NCBI GenBank assembly: GCA_015277795.1
Contig: CP063848.1
Coordinates: forward strand, 310,001 to 374,000
Direction: 5' to 3'
Length of the DNA stretch: 64,000 bases
DNA from: Massilia sp. UMI-21
GTDB lineage: Bacteria; Pseudomonadota; Gammaproteobacteria; Burkholderiales; Burkholderiaceae_D
Positions 8,809 to 16,644 of the stretch are shown piece by piece (position 1 is the first letter of the stretch; the number at the start of each line of letters is the position of its first letter). A program made the translations under genes and the position numbers. Under the pieces are notes generated by a model. The model was not told where the DNA came from. It saw nothing but the letters and a program-made list of their open reading frames with translations, and ran no database searches.

Positions 8809-9552
8809 TTAGCGCAGCCGGTGCAGACGCGCCGGAAGTTGCCGCACGGATTTTACTTTGACATCGACGTAACGGGGGCGTTTCAGGGTCCGCGGCAATG
8901 GTCCGATGCGCGGCCCGGCCCTGCCGATCGGATCGCTCATGCGCAGGTACTGGGTCACCCACACGGTGCGCAGGCCGAGGCGGCTGGCGCTTTTCAGGTT
9001 GTCCAGGGTGTCCTCGACCAGGATGCAGCGGCGCGCCGCCACGCCGTGCTTGCGCAGCAGACGGCGCAGCATCAGGCTCGATGGCTTGGGGCGCAGCTGG
9101 CGGTGCACGTGCATGTGCTCGATGGCGACGTGGTGCGCGAAATGCCGGCTCAGGCCCAGGTGGCGCATCACCTCGCTTGAATAGCGCGTCGGCGCATTGG
9201 TGAGCAGGATCTTGCGGCCCGGAAGGCGCCGCAGCAGCGTGGCCAGGCCTTTTTCGGCGCGCACCAGTTTATCCAGGGCGCCGATATCGTGCGTGACGTG
9301 CAGGAAGTCGGCCGCCGACACCCCGTGGTGGCGGATCATGCCGAGCAGGGTGGCGCCGTAGCGCTTCCAGTAACCCAAGCGCGCCGCGTCCACCGCGGCC
9401 TGGCTGGCGGGCGTGCATCCATCGCCCAGCACGCGCCCGATATAGGTGTTCATGTTGGCACTGATGGCCGGAAAGATGGCGTGCGACGCATCGTGCAAGG
9501 TGTTGTCGAGGTCGAACAGCCAGACGGGAGAGGGGAGGGTATGATTTGGCAC
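8809..9552 (-). CDS. HAD-superfamily hydrolase, pyrimidine 5'-nucleotidase-like
   Basis: The 247-residue protein has the HAD motifs: WLFDLDNTLHDAS near the N-terminus (the nucleophile and acid/base Asp of DxDxT), LLTNAPTRYS as motif II, the RPKPSSLML lysine as motif III, and LVEDTLDNLKSASRLGLRTV as motif IV. This subtype, near argB and slmA in many betaproteobacteria, is usually called a pyrimidine 5'-nucleotidase. No ATG sits in front of the first strand. The GTG at 9552 gives a sensible N-terminus (MPNHTLPSPVWLFDLDNT), while the longer frame would overlap the divergent GumN-like gene. The divergent gap is only 22 bp. Confidence 0.85.
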   Translation of the reverse strand: MPNHTLPSPVWLFDLDNTLHDASHAIFPAISANMNTYIGRVLGDGCTPASQAAVDAARLGYWKRYGATLLGMIRHHGVSAADFLHVTHDIGALDKLVRAEKGLATLLRRLPGRKILLTNAPTRYSSEVMRHLGLSRHFAHHVAIEHMHVHRQLRPKPSSLMLRRLLRKHGVAARRCILVEDTLDNLKSASRLGLRTVWVTQYLRMSDPIGRAGPRIGPLPRTLKRPRYVDVKVKSVRQLPARLHRLR

Positions 9553-9574
9553 GGTTCTGCACACGAGGGTAATA

Positions 9575-10480
9575 ATGCGACGACGTTCGATTATAGTGGT
9601 CTTCTTCAGCCTGTTCCTGATGGCCTTCCAGGCACTGGCGGCCGGGCTTGCCGAACAACGCGGCGCACTGTTCCGGGTCACGGGCGGCGGACACGCCCTG
9701 TACCTGTACGGCACCATCCACGCCGGCCGTCCCGATTTCTATCCCCTCGAGCCGCGTATCCGCCAGGCCCTGGCCGACGCACCCACGCTGGCGCTGGAGA
9801 TCGATGCCGGGCGCGACCCTGCCGCGGTCGCGGCGGCGCTGCGGGAACACGGCATGTTCCCGGACGGGCAGCCCGGCCTGGCCGGCCTGGCGCCCGAACG
9901 CCGCCGCCGCATCGCATCCGCCCTGAAGCAGCAGGGCCTCGACCCGGCCGCCGTGGCGCAGTTCAAACCCTGGATGATCGTCACCACGCTGGCCGTGATC
10001 GACGCCGTGAAAATGGGCTACGACCCGCGGCTGGGCGTGGACGCGCACCTGGCGCAGCAGGCGCGCGCGAGCGGCAAGACCCGCATCGCCGAACTCGAAT
10101 CGATCGGCTACCAGGCCGCACTGCTGAACCGGCTCGCGATCGAGGACCAGTGGAAGCTGCTGGAAGAAACGCTGGAGAACGCGGCCTCGGGCCGCCAGCT
10201 GCGCGAAGCGCGCGAACTGTTCGCCGCCTACGAGCAAGCCGACCGGACGGCGCTGGAACGCATCGCGCAGCGCATCGAACAGGACGATTCCCTGGGCGGC
10301 AGGTTTACGCGCGAGCTCCTGATCGATGAACGCAACGGACCGATGGCGGACAAGGTGGCGGCACTGCTGGCGCGCGAGGACAAGGCGGTGGTGGCGGTGG
10401 GATTGCTGCACCTGGTGGGCAAACGCGGCGTGCCCGAGCTGCTGCGCAAGCGCGGCATCAAGGTGGAGCGGATCTACTAG
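9575..10480 (+). CDS. TraB/GumN family protein, exported
   Basis: This 301-residue protein has a signal peptide (about 1-23) and the hallmarks of the TraB/PrgY/GumN superfamily: an ALYLYGTIHAG motif near residue 48, the LALEIDAG strand, and a C-terminal VVAVGLLHLVGKRGVPELLRKRG segment carrying the second conserved GxxHL motif. Relatives are proposed metal-dependent proteases or erythromycin-esterase-like hydrolases, but the function in bacteria is mostly unknown. A GAGGGTAATAATG start region supports the start. It is inserted between argB with its tRNA and the HAD-slmA pair, genes that often adjoin one another in relatives. Confidence 0.83.
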   Translation: MRRRSIIVVFFSLFLMAFQALAAGLAEQRGALFRVTGGGHALYLYGTIHAGRPDFYPLEPRIRQALADAPTLALEIDAGRDPAAVAAALREHGMFPDGQPGLAGLAPERRRRIASALKQQGLDPAAVAQFKPWMIVTTLAVIDAVKMGYDPRLGVDAHLAQQARASGKTRIAELESIGYQAALLNRLAIEDQWKLLEETLENAASGRQLREARELFAAYEQADRTALERIAQRIEQDDSLGGRFTRELLIDERNGPMADKVAALLAREDKAVVAVGLLHLVGKRGVPELLRKRGIKVERIY

Positions 10481-10503
10481 GAGGGGTACTGCAGGAAGGA
10501 GAA

Positions 10504-10578
<75 letters not shown>

Positions 10579-10621
10579 ATTCAGGTCGTTTTCGGTGGCG
10601 GAGATTTCCGCCACAAAAAAT

Positions 10622-11551
10622 TTAGTGAGACCGGATCATAGTGCCAAACGCCTGTTCGGTCAAGACTTCGAGCAACAAACTGTGCTCGATGCGTCCGTCG
10701 ATGATGTGGACGGTGTTCACGCCCGACTTCGCCGCGTCCAGGGCCGACGAGATCTTCGGCAGCATGCCGCCCGAAATCGTGCCGTCCGCGAACATCTCGT
10801 CGATCTCGCGTGCCGACAGGTCGGTGACCAGATTGCCCGACTTGTCCTGCACGCCGGCGATATTGGTCATCATGATGAGTTTTTCGGCTTTCAGGATCTC
10901 GGCGATCTTGCCGGCGACCACGTCGGCATTGATGTTGTAGGCCTGGCCGTCCTGGCCGAACCCGATCGGCGAGATGATCGGAATGAAGGCGTCGTCCTGC
11001 AGCGCCTTGACCACGGCCGGGTTGATCGCTTCGATCTCGCCGACGAAACCGATGTCGAGGAATTCGCCCGGCTTTTCCTTGTCCGGCATCGACATGCGGC
11101 GCGCACGGATCAGGCCGCCGTCCTTGCCGGTCAGGCCCACGGCCTGGCCGCCGTAGTGGTTGATCAACATGACGATGTCCTGCTGGACTTCGCCGCCCAG
11201 CACCCACTCGACCACTTCCATGGTTTCTTCGTCGGTGATGCGCATGCCCTGCACGAAGGTCCCCTGCTTGCCGATCTTCTTCAGGGCGTTGTCGATCTGC
11301 GGACCGCCGCCGTGCACCACGACCGGATTCATGCCCACCAGCTTGAGCAGGATGACGTCGCGCGCGAAGCCGTGCTTCAGGCGCTCGTCGGTCATGGCAT
11401 TGCCGCCGTACTTGATGACGATGGTCTTGCCGTGGAAATTACGGATGTAGGGAAGCGCCTCGGCCAGGATCTGCGCCTTGATCTGCGGCGACACCTTGGT
11501 CAGGTCGCTGGGTTGGTCGTCGGAATTCAGGCTGCTCAAGGTAGCGTTCAT
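10622..11551 (-). CDS. argB: Acetylglutamate kinase
   Basis: ArgB phosphorylates N-acetylglutamate, the second step of arginine synthesis. The 309-residue product has the amino-acid-kinase fold motifs: [11 protein letters not shown] (ATP-binding Lys and Gly loop), [18 protein letters not shown] (acetylglutamate site), [36 protein letters not shown], and the [30 protein letters not shown] arginine/feedback region. The ATG at 11551 gives the family N-terminus with a short leader extension. The reading frame continues upstream but becomes unlike ArgB. tRNA-Thr lies downstream on the same strand. Confidence 0.96.
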   Translation of the reverse strand: MNATLSSLNSDDQPSDLTKVSPQIKAQILAEALPYIRNFHGKTIVIKYGGNAMTDERLKHGFARDVILLKLVGMNPVVVHGGGPQIDNALKKIGKQGTFVQGMRITDEETMEVVEWVLGGEVQQDIVMLINHYGGQAVGLTGKDGGLIRARRMSMPDKEKPGEFLDIGFVGEIEAINPAVVKALQDDAFIPIISPIGFGQDGQAYNINADVVAGKIAEILKAEKLIMMTNIAGVQDKSGNLVTDLSAREIDEMFADGTISGGMLPKISSALDAAKSGVNTVHIIDGRIEHSLLLEVLTEQAFGTMIRSH

Positions 11552-11689
11552 GGAGGGTCCAAAATAAAGGTCGCAAGATTTTAAGGCAACAGCGTAGTAC
11601 TTGTGCTGATTATATGGCGTCTTGTTGTATTTTATGGGCTGATCCACACCGTACCGAACCATGACTATTTGTCCAGCCCGGAGCGCCCG

Positions 11690-11875
11690 ATGAGCACCTG
11701 CACCCGCTGCGGCGCCGAATTCGGCTGCGCCATGACCGATGGCAGCCCAGCACCCTGCTGGTGCACCGCGCTGCCGCCAGCCGTGCCCGTCCCGCAGGAG
11801 GCGGCCGGCTGCTGGTGCCCGGCCTGCCTGCGCGCCCATATCGACGCCGAGCTGGCGAAACGTCCAGGGTCGTAG
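11690..11875 (+). CDS. Cysteine-rich CWC-type mini-protein
   Basis: This is a 61-residue protein with eight cysteines in a pattern suggesting a metal-binding knuckle: [10 protein letters not shown] near the N-terminus, CWC in the middle, and CWCPAC near the C-terminus. It resembles the 'cysteine-rich CWC' family of short proteins with unknown function. The start is the ATG directly before the first CxxC; the longer frame upstream adds a hydrophobic stretch without a ribosome site. It is transcribed divergently from argB, and its stop lies 1 bp from the stop of the convergent esterase gene. Confidence 0.75.
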   Translation: MSTCTRCGAEFGCAMTDGSPAPCWCTALPPAVPVPQEAAGCWCPACLRAHIDAELAKRPGS

Positions 11876-11876
11876 C

Positions 11877-13112
11877 TCAGCGCTGCGTGCGGAAGAAGCG
11901 CATCATCTCGCGGCTCGCATCCGGCCCCTTGTCGTCCGTATAACTGCCGCGTGCATTGCCGCCCGACCAGGCGTGGCCGGCGCCGTGGATCAGCCAGTGC
12001 TCGGCGTGCACGCTGCCGTCGTCGTGGTGGTGCACGGTGCGCGTGTACGCGTGGCCGTTCGGCACCTGGCCTGGCTCGGCCGTGCTGCGTGCGCCGCGCA
12101 CGCTTCCCTGCGCCACCACAGCGTCGCCATTCGCCGGGTGGACGGTGGTGTCGCGGTCGCCGTGGAACACGATGATCGGCACGGTGCGTCCCGGCGCCTG
12201 GCTGCGGCGGAAATCGCCCTGCATCGCCGCCAGCGCGGACGGCAGGTCCTTGGCCGCCGCAAACGGCAGCCCGGAATGGACGCCGACGGCCGCGTACAGG
12301 TCCGGATACAGCGTGCCCATGATGGTGGCCATCGCGCCCCCGGCCGACAGGCCGGCGACGAAGACCTGGTCCGCGTCGACCGGGTGGCGCGCCATGACGT
12401 CGCGGGTGATGCCGGCAATGATCGAGGGTTCGCCGCGGTCGCGCTGCTGGTCCGTTTCGCTGAACCAGTTCCAGCAGCGCGAGGCATTGGCCGCCTGCGA
12501 TTGCGCCGGATACACGACCAGGCAGCCGAGTTCTTCGGCCAGCGCGTTCATTTGCGTGCCATGCGCGAAATCGTCCGGATTCTGGGTGCAGCCGTGCAGC
12601 ATGACCACCAGTGCCGCCGGGGCGTCCGTCAGCGTGCTCGGCACATAGAGCTTGTAGTCGCGGGTGCCGGCTTCGTTGGTATAGCTGCCGCTGGTGAAGG
12701 TGCCGGGCCAGGGCGTGGCGTCCTGGCCGACCCCGGCGCCCAGGCCGCCGAACTGTTCGCGCACTGACTCCATGGTGCGCTGGAGGTTGGCCAGCATGTC
12801 GGGAACGACATTCGCTGCCGCGTGGTCCGGTGCCGCTTGATGTGCCTTGTGATGTGCCTTGTGATGTGCCGTGTGAGGCGGCGCCGTGTGTTCGCGCACC
12901 GGTTCGGCCTCGTTGGCGGCCGTTGCGCCCGGCGGCGGGTTGATGTCGCGCATCGGCGGCGCACCGGGAGCAGGGGGGGACGCCGGGCGCTGGAAGGCCG
13001 TGGCGTGCTTCATCGCTTCCTGAACGATGGCCGTGGTGTCCACCGGTCCTTTTTTCATCAGGCTGTCGGTGGCTTTGCGCATCTGCGCAAGCAAGTGCAT
13101 GTTCAGTTTCAT
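11877..13112 (-). CDS. PHB-depolymerase-type alpha/beta hydrolase (esterase)
   Basis: The 411-residue protein has an N-terminal region (1-130) with little fold signal, including a His/Lys/Ala-rich stretch (about 90-115, several HHKAH-type repeats). A catalytic domain of the PHB depolymerase/feruloyl esterase family follows: [16 protein letters not shown] (oxyanion region), CWNWF, and GLSAG with the nucleophile S256. The DRDTTVHP and GAGHAWSGG segments carry the likely Asp and His. No signal peptide is visible, so a cytoplasmic or granule-associated esterase is possible; with phbA-phbB in the same window a role in PHB turnover is plausible but inferred. A GGAGGAAACACC site precedes the ATG. 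The RHH regulator lies 22 bp upstream. Confidence 0.82.
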   Translation of the reverse strand: MKLNMHLLAQMRKATDSLMKKGPVDTTAIVQEAMKHATAFQRPASPPAPGAPPMRDINPPPGATAANEAEPVREHTAPPHTAHHKAHHKAHQAAPDHAAANVVPDMLANLQRTMESVREQFGGLGAGVGQDATPWPGTFTSGSYTNEAGTRDYKLYVPSTLTDAPAALVVMLHGCTQNPDDFAHGTQMNALAEELGCLVVYPAQSQAANASRCWNWFSETDQQRDRGEPSIIAGITRDVMARHPVDADQVFVAGLSAGGAMATIMGTLYPDLYAAVGVHSGLPFAAAKDLPSALAAMQGDFRRSQAPGRTVPIIVFHGDRDTTVHPANGDAVVAQGSVRGARSTAEPGQVPNGHAYTRTVHHHDDGSVHAEHWLIHGAGHAWSGGNARGSYTDDKGPDASREMMRFFRTQR

Positions 13113-13134
13113 GGTGTTTCCTCCGCCGGCGCGA

Positions 13135-13590
13135 TCACTGGATGCGCCCGGCAAGTGCCGCCTTGACCGCGCTGCTGGCATGCAGCGCGCCGAGGACGAC
13201 GATGGATTCGATGGTGTCCAGCGCCAGTTCCGGCGGGACGTCGTGGGCGATGCTGGCCAGGCCGAGCACCTGGATCTGCAAGCGTTCGCCGGCCTCGTGG
13301 GCGCGCTCGAGATCGGCACGCGTGTAGTGGTGCATGCCGAGGACCAGGCTGCGCCGCGCGACCGTCTGGCGGACCACGTCGGCATGCGTCTGCAACTGGT
13401 TGCGGATCGCCGTGCGGATCAGGTCGGAACGGTTCGCATAAAAGCCTTCGCTCACCAGGAGATCGATCTGGCCGAGGTCGATTGGCCCCAGGTTGATGGT
13501 GATCTTTTCCGAATCCGCCGGCCGCGCCGCGTCTTTGGCCGAGGCTTTTGCCAATGCGCTCGACGCTATTTTCGTCATTTCCTTGCTCAT
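13135..13590 (-). CDS. Ribbon-helix-helix (CopG-like) DNA-binding protein
   Basis: The 151-residue protein has a short lysine/alanine-rich N-terminus, then a ribbon-helix-helix segment (about 30-70): ITINLGPIDLGQIDLLVSEGFYANRSDLIRTAIRNQL. That is a beta strand followed by two helices with the NRSDLIRTAIR signature. The C-terminal half (QLQTHADVVRQ onward) is helical and ends in a region with no clear match. It is the first gene of a two-gene minus-strand operon with the PHB-depolymerase-type esterase. An inverted repeat 32 bp upstream of its start is a good candidate operator for autoregulation. The start was chosen at the MSKEMTK methionine, because an alternative ATG at 13626 lies inside that repeat. 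Confidence 0.8.
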   Translation of the reverse strand: MSKEMTKIASSALAKASAKDAARPADSEKITINLGPIDLGQIDLLVSEGFYANRSDLIRTAIRNQLQTHADVVRQTVARRSLVLGMHHYTRADLERAHEAGERLQIQVLGLASIAHDVPPELALDTIESIVVLGALHASSAVKAALAGRIQ

Positions 13591-13621
13591 GATGCCATCC
13601 GCTTCCTTACGCCACGCTTTC

Positions 13622-13639
13622 ACCATCCATCTGGATGGT
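13622..13639. promoter_or_regulatory. Candidate operator of the RHH-esterase operon
   Basis: ACCATCC-ATCT-GGATGGT is a perfect 7-4-7 inverted repeat located 32-49 bp upstream of the regulator start codon, where a promoter would be expected. RHH proteins bind short palindromes and often repress their own operon. That this one is the target is inferred from position only. Confidence 0.45.
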
Positions 13640-13717
13640 TCTTGGAGTGTACGCTTGTGGTGTGCTACGTCAAGACCGGACGTAGGCAAATGTGCCGGGC
13701 TGCGTTAATCTGCGCAC

Positions 13718-14197
13718 ATGCGTGCAGAAATACAACTCGGCCATTGCTTCGAATGGCAGTACACCGTTCCTGAACGGGCCACCGTGCCCGCGCTCTACCA
13801 CGACACGCCGTTCTGTCGCGACATGCCGCCCGTGCTGGCGACCGGCTACCTGGTCGGCATGATGGAACTGGCCTGCCTGCACGGGCTGATGCCCTTCGTG
13901 GACTGGCCGGCCGAGCAGAGCCTGGGTACGATGGTCAGCTTCCGCCACCTGGCGCCGACGCCGCCGGGTATGACGCTCACCATCCGGGGCGAGGTGCTGG
14001 AAGTCGACGGCCGGCGCGTGCAGTTCCGGGTGGAGGCCTGGGACGACCTTGAAAAAGTGTGTGAAGGAATTCACGAACGCCACCTGATCGATCCGGAGCG
14101 CTTCCAGGACCGGCTGGCGCGCAAGCTGGCACAGTGGCGCGCCAGCCAGCCCTCGTCCCATACGGCAGGAGGGCCGCCACCCCGGAATGCGGGATAA
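13718..14197 (+). CDS. Hotdog-fold thioesterase family protein
   Basis: This 159-residue single-domain protein resembles acyl-CoA thioesterases of the 4-hydroxybenzoyl/fluoroacetyl-CoA type. The segment PPVLATGYLVGMMELACLHGL fits the long hotdog helix, with Glu as the likely catalytic acid. The core strands LGTMVSFRHLAPTPPGMTLTIRGEVLEVDGRRVQFRVEAWDD follow, with the GxxVxFRHLAPTPPG turn typical of the family. The substrate is unknown. It is divergent from the RHH regulator with a gap of about 127 bp to that gene's start, and a small ORF and DUF1289 follow on the same strand. Confidence 0.83.
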   Translation: MRAEIQLGHCFEWQYTVPERATVPALYHDTPFCRDMPPVLATGYLVGMMELACLHGLMPFVDWPAEQSLGTMVSFRHLAPTPPGMTLTIRGEVLEVDGRRVQFRVEAWDDLEKVCEGIHERHLIDPERFQDRLARKLAQWRASQPSSHTAGGPPPRNAG

Positions 14198-14230
14198 TGC
14201 GCGATGGCATTGCCATGTTTTTACTGATAA

Positions 14231-14389
14231 ATGTTGATCGACTCGGCTGACATCGCTCCGCTGGATTTCCCGCGGACCGCGCGCGGCGAGATGGACGACG
14301 ACCCGATACTGTATGCGCTGAATGATCGCGGCAGCCGGCTGGCCGGCGCCCTGATGTCACGCAGTTACTTCAATAAGCGCCTGCCATGA
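14231..14389 (+). CDS. Small ORF (52 aa), possible remnant of a UbiA-type prenyltransferase C-terminus
   Basis: The ORF encodes 52 residues and its stop codon overlaps the ATG of the DUF1289 gene (ATGA), a sign of translational coupling. The centre (RGEMDDDPILYALNDRGSRL) resembles, to my eye, the conserved tail of UbiA-family prenyltransferases that reads roughly GExxDDPVxFALxDRxS, but no membrane segments precede it. No ribosome site is visible before the ATG and a stop codon sits immediately upstream. It could be a decayed gene end, a real small protein, or part of the DUF1289 leader. Confidence 0.4.
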   Translation: MLIDSADIAPLDFPRTARGEMDDDPILYALNDRGSRLAGALMSRSYFNKRLP

Positions 14390-14580
14390 ATCCCGAACTG
14401 CACACCCCCATCCCATCGCCCTGCATCAACCTGTGCCAGATGGACCCCGCGACCGGCCTGTGCCGCGGCTGCCTGCGCACGATCGACGAAATCGTCGCCT
14501 GGGGCAAGGCGAGCGATGACGACAAGCGCGCGGTCTGGGCCGAGATCCGGCGCCGCGAAGCCGAGATCGACTGGGGCTGA
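14386..14580 (+). CDS. DUF1289 family protein
   Basis: The 64-residue protein contains the DUF1289 signature: PSPCINLCQMDPATGLCRGCLRTIDEIVAWG (about 10-40), with four cysteines spaced like a metal or Fe-S site, followed by a basic/acidic helix (DDDKRAVWAEIRRRE). The function of the family is unknown. The ATG overlaps the stop of the preceding small ORF by 4 bp, and the next gene starts 1 bp after its stop, so these genes are probably translated from one mRNA. Confidence 0.88.
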   Translation: MNPELHTPIPSPCINLCQMDPATGLCRGCLRTIDEIVAWGKASDDDKRAVWAEIRRREAEIDWG

Positions 14581-14581
14581 G

Positions 14582-15493
14582 GTGGACCTGCGCCTGCCGG
14601 CATCGATGCAGGTCTTCGAGCGCGGCTGGCTCTCGTCCAACAACGTCCTGTTCAGCGGCCGCGCGCAGAGCGCGCTGGTCGACAGCGGCTACGCGACGCA
14701 CGCGCCGCAGACGCTGGCGCTGGTGCGCCAGGCCCTGGGCGGGCGTCCGCTGGACCGCCTGCTCAACACCCACCTGCACTCCGACCACTGCGGCGGCAAT
14801 GCGCTGCTGCAGGCGGCCTATGGCTGCCGGACCGCGATTCCGGCCCTGGAGGCGGCCAAGATGGCGGCGTGGGACGAAGCGGCGCTCAGTTACCGCGCCA
14901 CCGGCCAGCAGTGCCCGCGTTTCAGCTTCGACGCCGTGCTGGCGCCGGGCGACCGGCTCGCGCTGGGCGACCTGGCCTGGCAGGTGCTGGCGGCGCCTGG
15001 CCACGACCCGCACGCGCTGCTGTTCTTCTGCGCCGCCGAGGGCATCCTGATTGCCGGCGACGCGCTGTGGGAAAATGGTTTCGGCGTGATCTTCCCGGAG
15101 CTGGCGGGCGAACCGGGGTTTGCCGAGGTCGGCGCCACGCTCGACCTGATCGCCACGCTCGACGCCCGTGTCGTCGTACCCGGTCACGGCGCGGTGTTCG
15201 GAGACGTGCCCGGGGCGCTGGCGCGTGCCCGCGCGCGCCTGGACTACCTGAGCGCCGATCCGGTGCGCAATGCGCGCAATGCGGTCAAGGTGCTGCTGAA
15301 ATTCCTGCTGCTCGAGCGCCGTACGCTGGCGCTGGAGACGCTGCCCGGCCTGCTGGCTTCGATCCCCCTGGTGGAGCGGGTGCGCACCCGGATCCTGGGG
15401 ATGGAGCAGGACGAGCTGGCCCGCTGGGCCGGCGCGGCGCTGGCAAAGGCCGGCGCCGCCCGCGTCGAAGGAGCGCTGCTCGTCGACGTTTAG
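14582..15493 (+). CDS. Metallo-beta-lactamase-fold hydrolase
   Basis: The 303-residue enzyme carries the MBL zinc motif HLHSDH at residues 64-69, a later His in AAPGHDPHALLFF, the bridging Asp in LIAGDALWENGFG, and the distal His in VVPGHGAVFGD. All are in the order expected for two zinc ions. The last 90 residues are an alpha-helical extension (LLKFLLLERRTLALETLPGLLASIP) also seen in related predicted hydrolases. The substrate is unknown. A GTG 1 bp after the DUF1289 stop gives a coupled start; an ATG at 14606 is a less likely alternative. An 84-bp gap separates it from the nitronate monooxygenase gene. Confidence 0.85.
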   Translation: MDLRLPASMQVFERGWLSSNNVLFSGRAQSALVDSGYATHAPQTLALVRQALGGRPLDRLLNTHLHSDHCGGNALLQAAYGCRTAIPALEAAKMAAWDEAALSYRATGQQCPRFSFDAVLAPGDRLALGDLAWQVLAAPGHDPHALLFFCAAEGILIAGDALWENGFGVIFPELAGEPGFAEVGATLDLIATLDARVVVPGHGAVFGDVPGALARARARLDYLSADPVRNARNAVKVLLKFLLLERRTLALETLPGLLASIPLVERVRTRILGMEQDELARWAGAALAKAGAARVEGALLVDV

Positions 15494-15577
15494 AGGCGAG
15501 AATCTAGCACGATCGTTCTTTTTTCGGGGCTATAATGCCCGGAGTTCCTCCATCAACCTGACGAGCGAAAGCCTTCC

Positions 15578-16534
15578 ATGACGCTGCCTCCCGTGCTGCA
15601 AGACCTGTCCCTCCCCGTCATCGCTTCCCCGATGTTCATCGCCAGCGGTCCCGCGCTGGTGGCGGCCCAGTGCAAGGCCGGCATCGTCGGCTCCTTCCCG
15701 GCGCTGAACGCGCGCCCGGCCGAGCTGCTCGATACCTGGCTCACCGACCTGCAGCGCGAGCTGGCCGAGTACCAGCAGGCCAATCCGGACGCGAAGGTCG
15801 GCCCGATCGCGGTCAACCAGATCGTGCACCAGTCGAACGACCGCCTGGCGCACGACGTCGAAGTCTGCGTGAAGCACCAGGTGCCGATCATCATCTCGTC
15901 GCTGCGCGCGCCGCCCAAGGAAATGCTGGACGCCGTGCACGCCTACGGCGGCATCGTGCTGCACGACGTGGTCTCGATCCGCCACGCCGAAAAGGCGCTG
16001 GAGGCCGGCGTGGACGGCCTGATCCTGGTCGCGGCCGGCGCCGGCGGCCATGCCGGCGCGCTGTCGCCGTTCGCGCTGGTGGGCGAGGTGCGCAAGTTCT
16101 TCAAGGGGCCGATCGCGCTGTCCGGTTCGATCGCCACCGGCGACGCCATCCTGGCAGCCCAGGCCATGGGCGCCGACTTCGCCTACATCGGCTCGCGCTG
16201 GCTGGCGACGAAGGAATCGAACGTCACCGACGCCTACCGCGACGCGATCGTGGAGTCGCGCGCGGCCGACGTGGTGTACACCAACCTGTTTACTGGCGTG
16301 CACGGCAACTACCTCAAGAAATCGATCGTCGCGGCCGGACTCGATCCGGACAATCTGCCGGAATCGGACAAGAGCAAGATGAGCTTCGGCTCGGGCAGCG
16401 CCAAGGCCTGGCGCGACATCTGGGGCGCGGGCCAGGGCGTGGGCCTGATGGAAGACGTGCCGACGGTGGCCGAGATGGTGGAGCGCCTGAAGGCGGAATA
16501 TGCGGCGGCGCGTGCGCGCCTGAGCCTGGTGTAG
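15578..16534 (+). CDS. Nitronate monooxygenase-like FMN oxidoreductase
   Basis: The 318-residue TIM-barrel flavoprotein is of the nitronate monooxygenase / 2-nitropropane dioxygenase family. Diagnostic pieces are PVIASPMFIASGPALVAAQCKAGIVGSFPALNARP at the N-terminus, the GADGLILVAAGAGGHAG-like phosphate loop (VDGLILVAAGAGGHAGALSPFAL), and SGSIATGDAILAAQAMGADFAYIGSRWLAT. It oxidises alkyl nitronates or a related substrate using FMN. Its TAG stop codon lies inside the conserved left end of a REP element, which means either that the repeat inserted at the end of the gene or that the last residues come from the insertion. Confidence 0.9.
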   Translation: MTLPPVLQDLSLPVIASPMFIASGPALVAAQCKAGIVGSFPALNARPAELLDTWLTDLQRELAEYQQANPDAKVGPIAVNQIVHQSNDRLAHDVEVCVKHQVPIIISSLRAPPKEMLDAVHAYGGIVLHDVVSIRHAEKALEAGVDGLILVAAGAGGHAGALSPFALVGEVRKFFKGPIALSGSIATGDAILAAQAMGADFAYIGSRWLATKESNVTDAYRDAIVESRAADVVYTNLFTGVHGNYLKKSIVAAGLDPDNLPESDKSKMSFGSGSAKAWRDIWGAGQGVGLMEDVPTVAEMVERLKAEYAAARARLSLV

Positions 16535-16639
16535 GGTGGGCGGCTTTGCCGCCCACGCGTTCAGCCAGCCGTCGAATGGACGATGCGCGTTATTTCATCG
16601 TATCGTTGGACGCGTGGGCGGGAGACCCGCCCACCCTAC
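16531..16639. repeat. REPIN-like inverted pair of REP elements (copy 3, best preserved)
   Basis: The left unit is GTAGGGTGGGCGGC, TTT loop, GCCGCCCACGCGTTCA (16531-16563). The right unit is the same sequence inverted: TTGGACGCGTGGGCGG, a GAGA turn, CCCGCCCACCCTAC, ending at 16639. About 45 bp separate them. It fills the gap between two convergent genes (nitronate monooxygenase and hpt), so its hairpins could also stabilise or terminate both transcripts. Confidence 0.85.
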
Positions 16640-16644
16640 GAACA

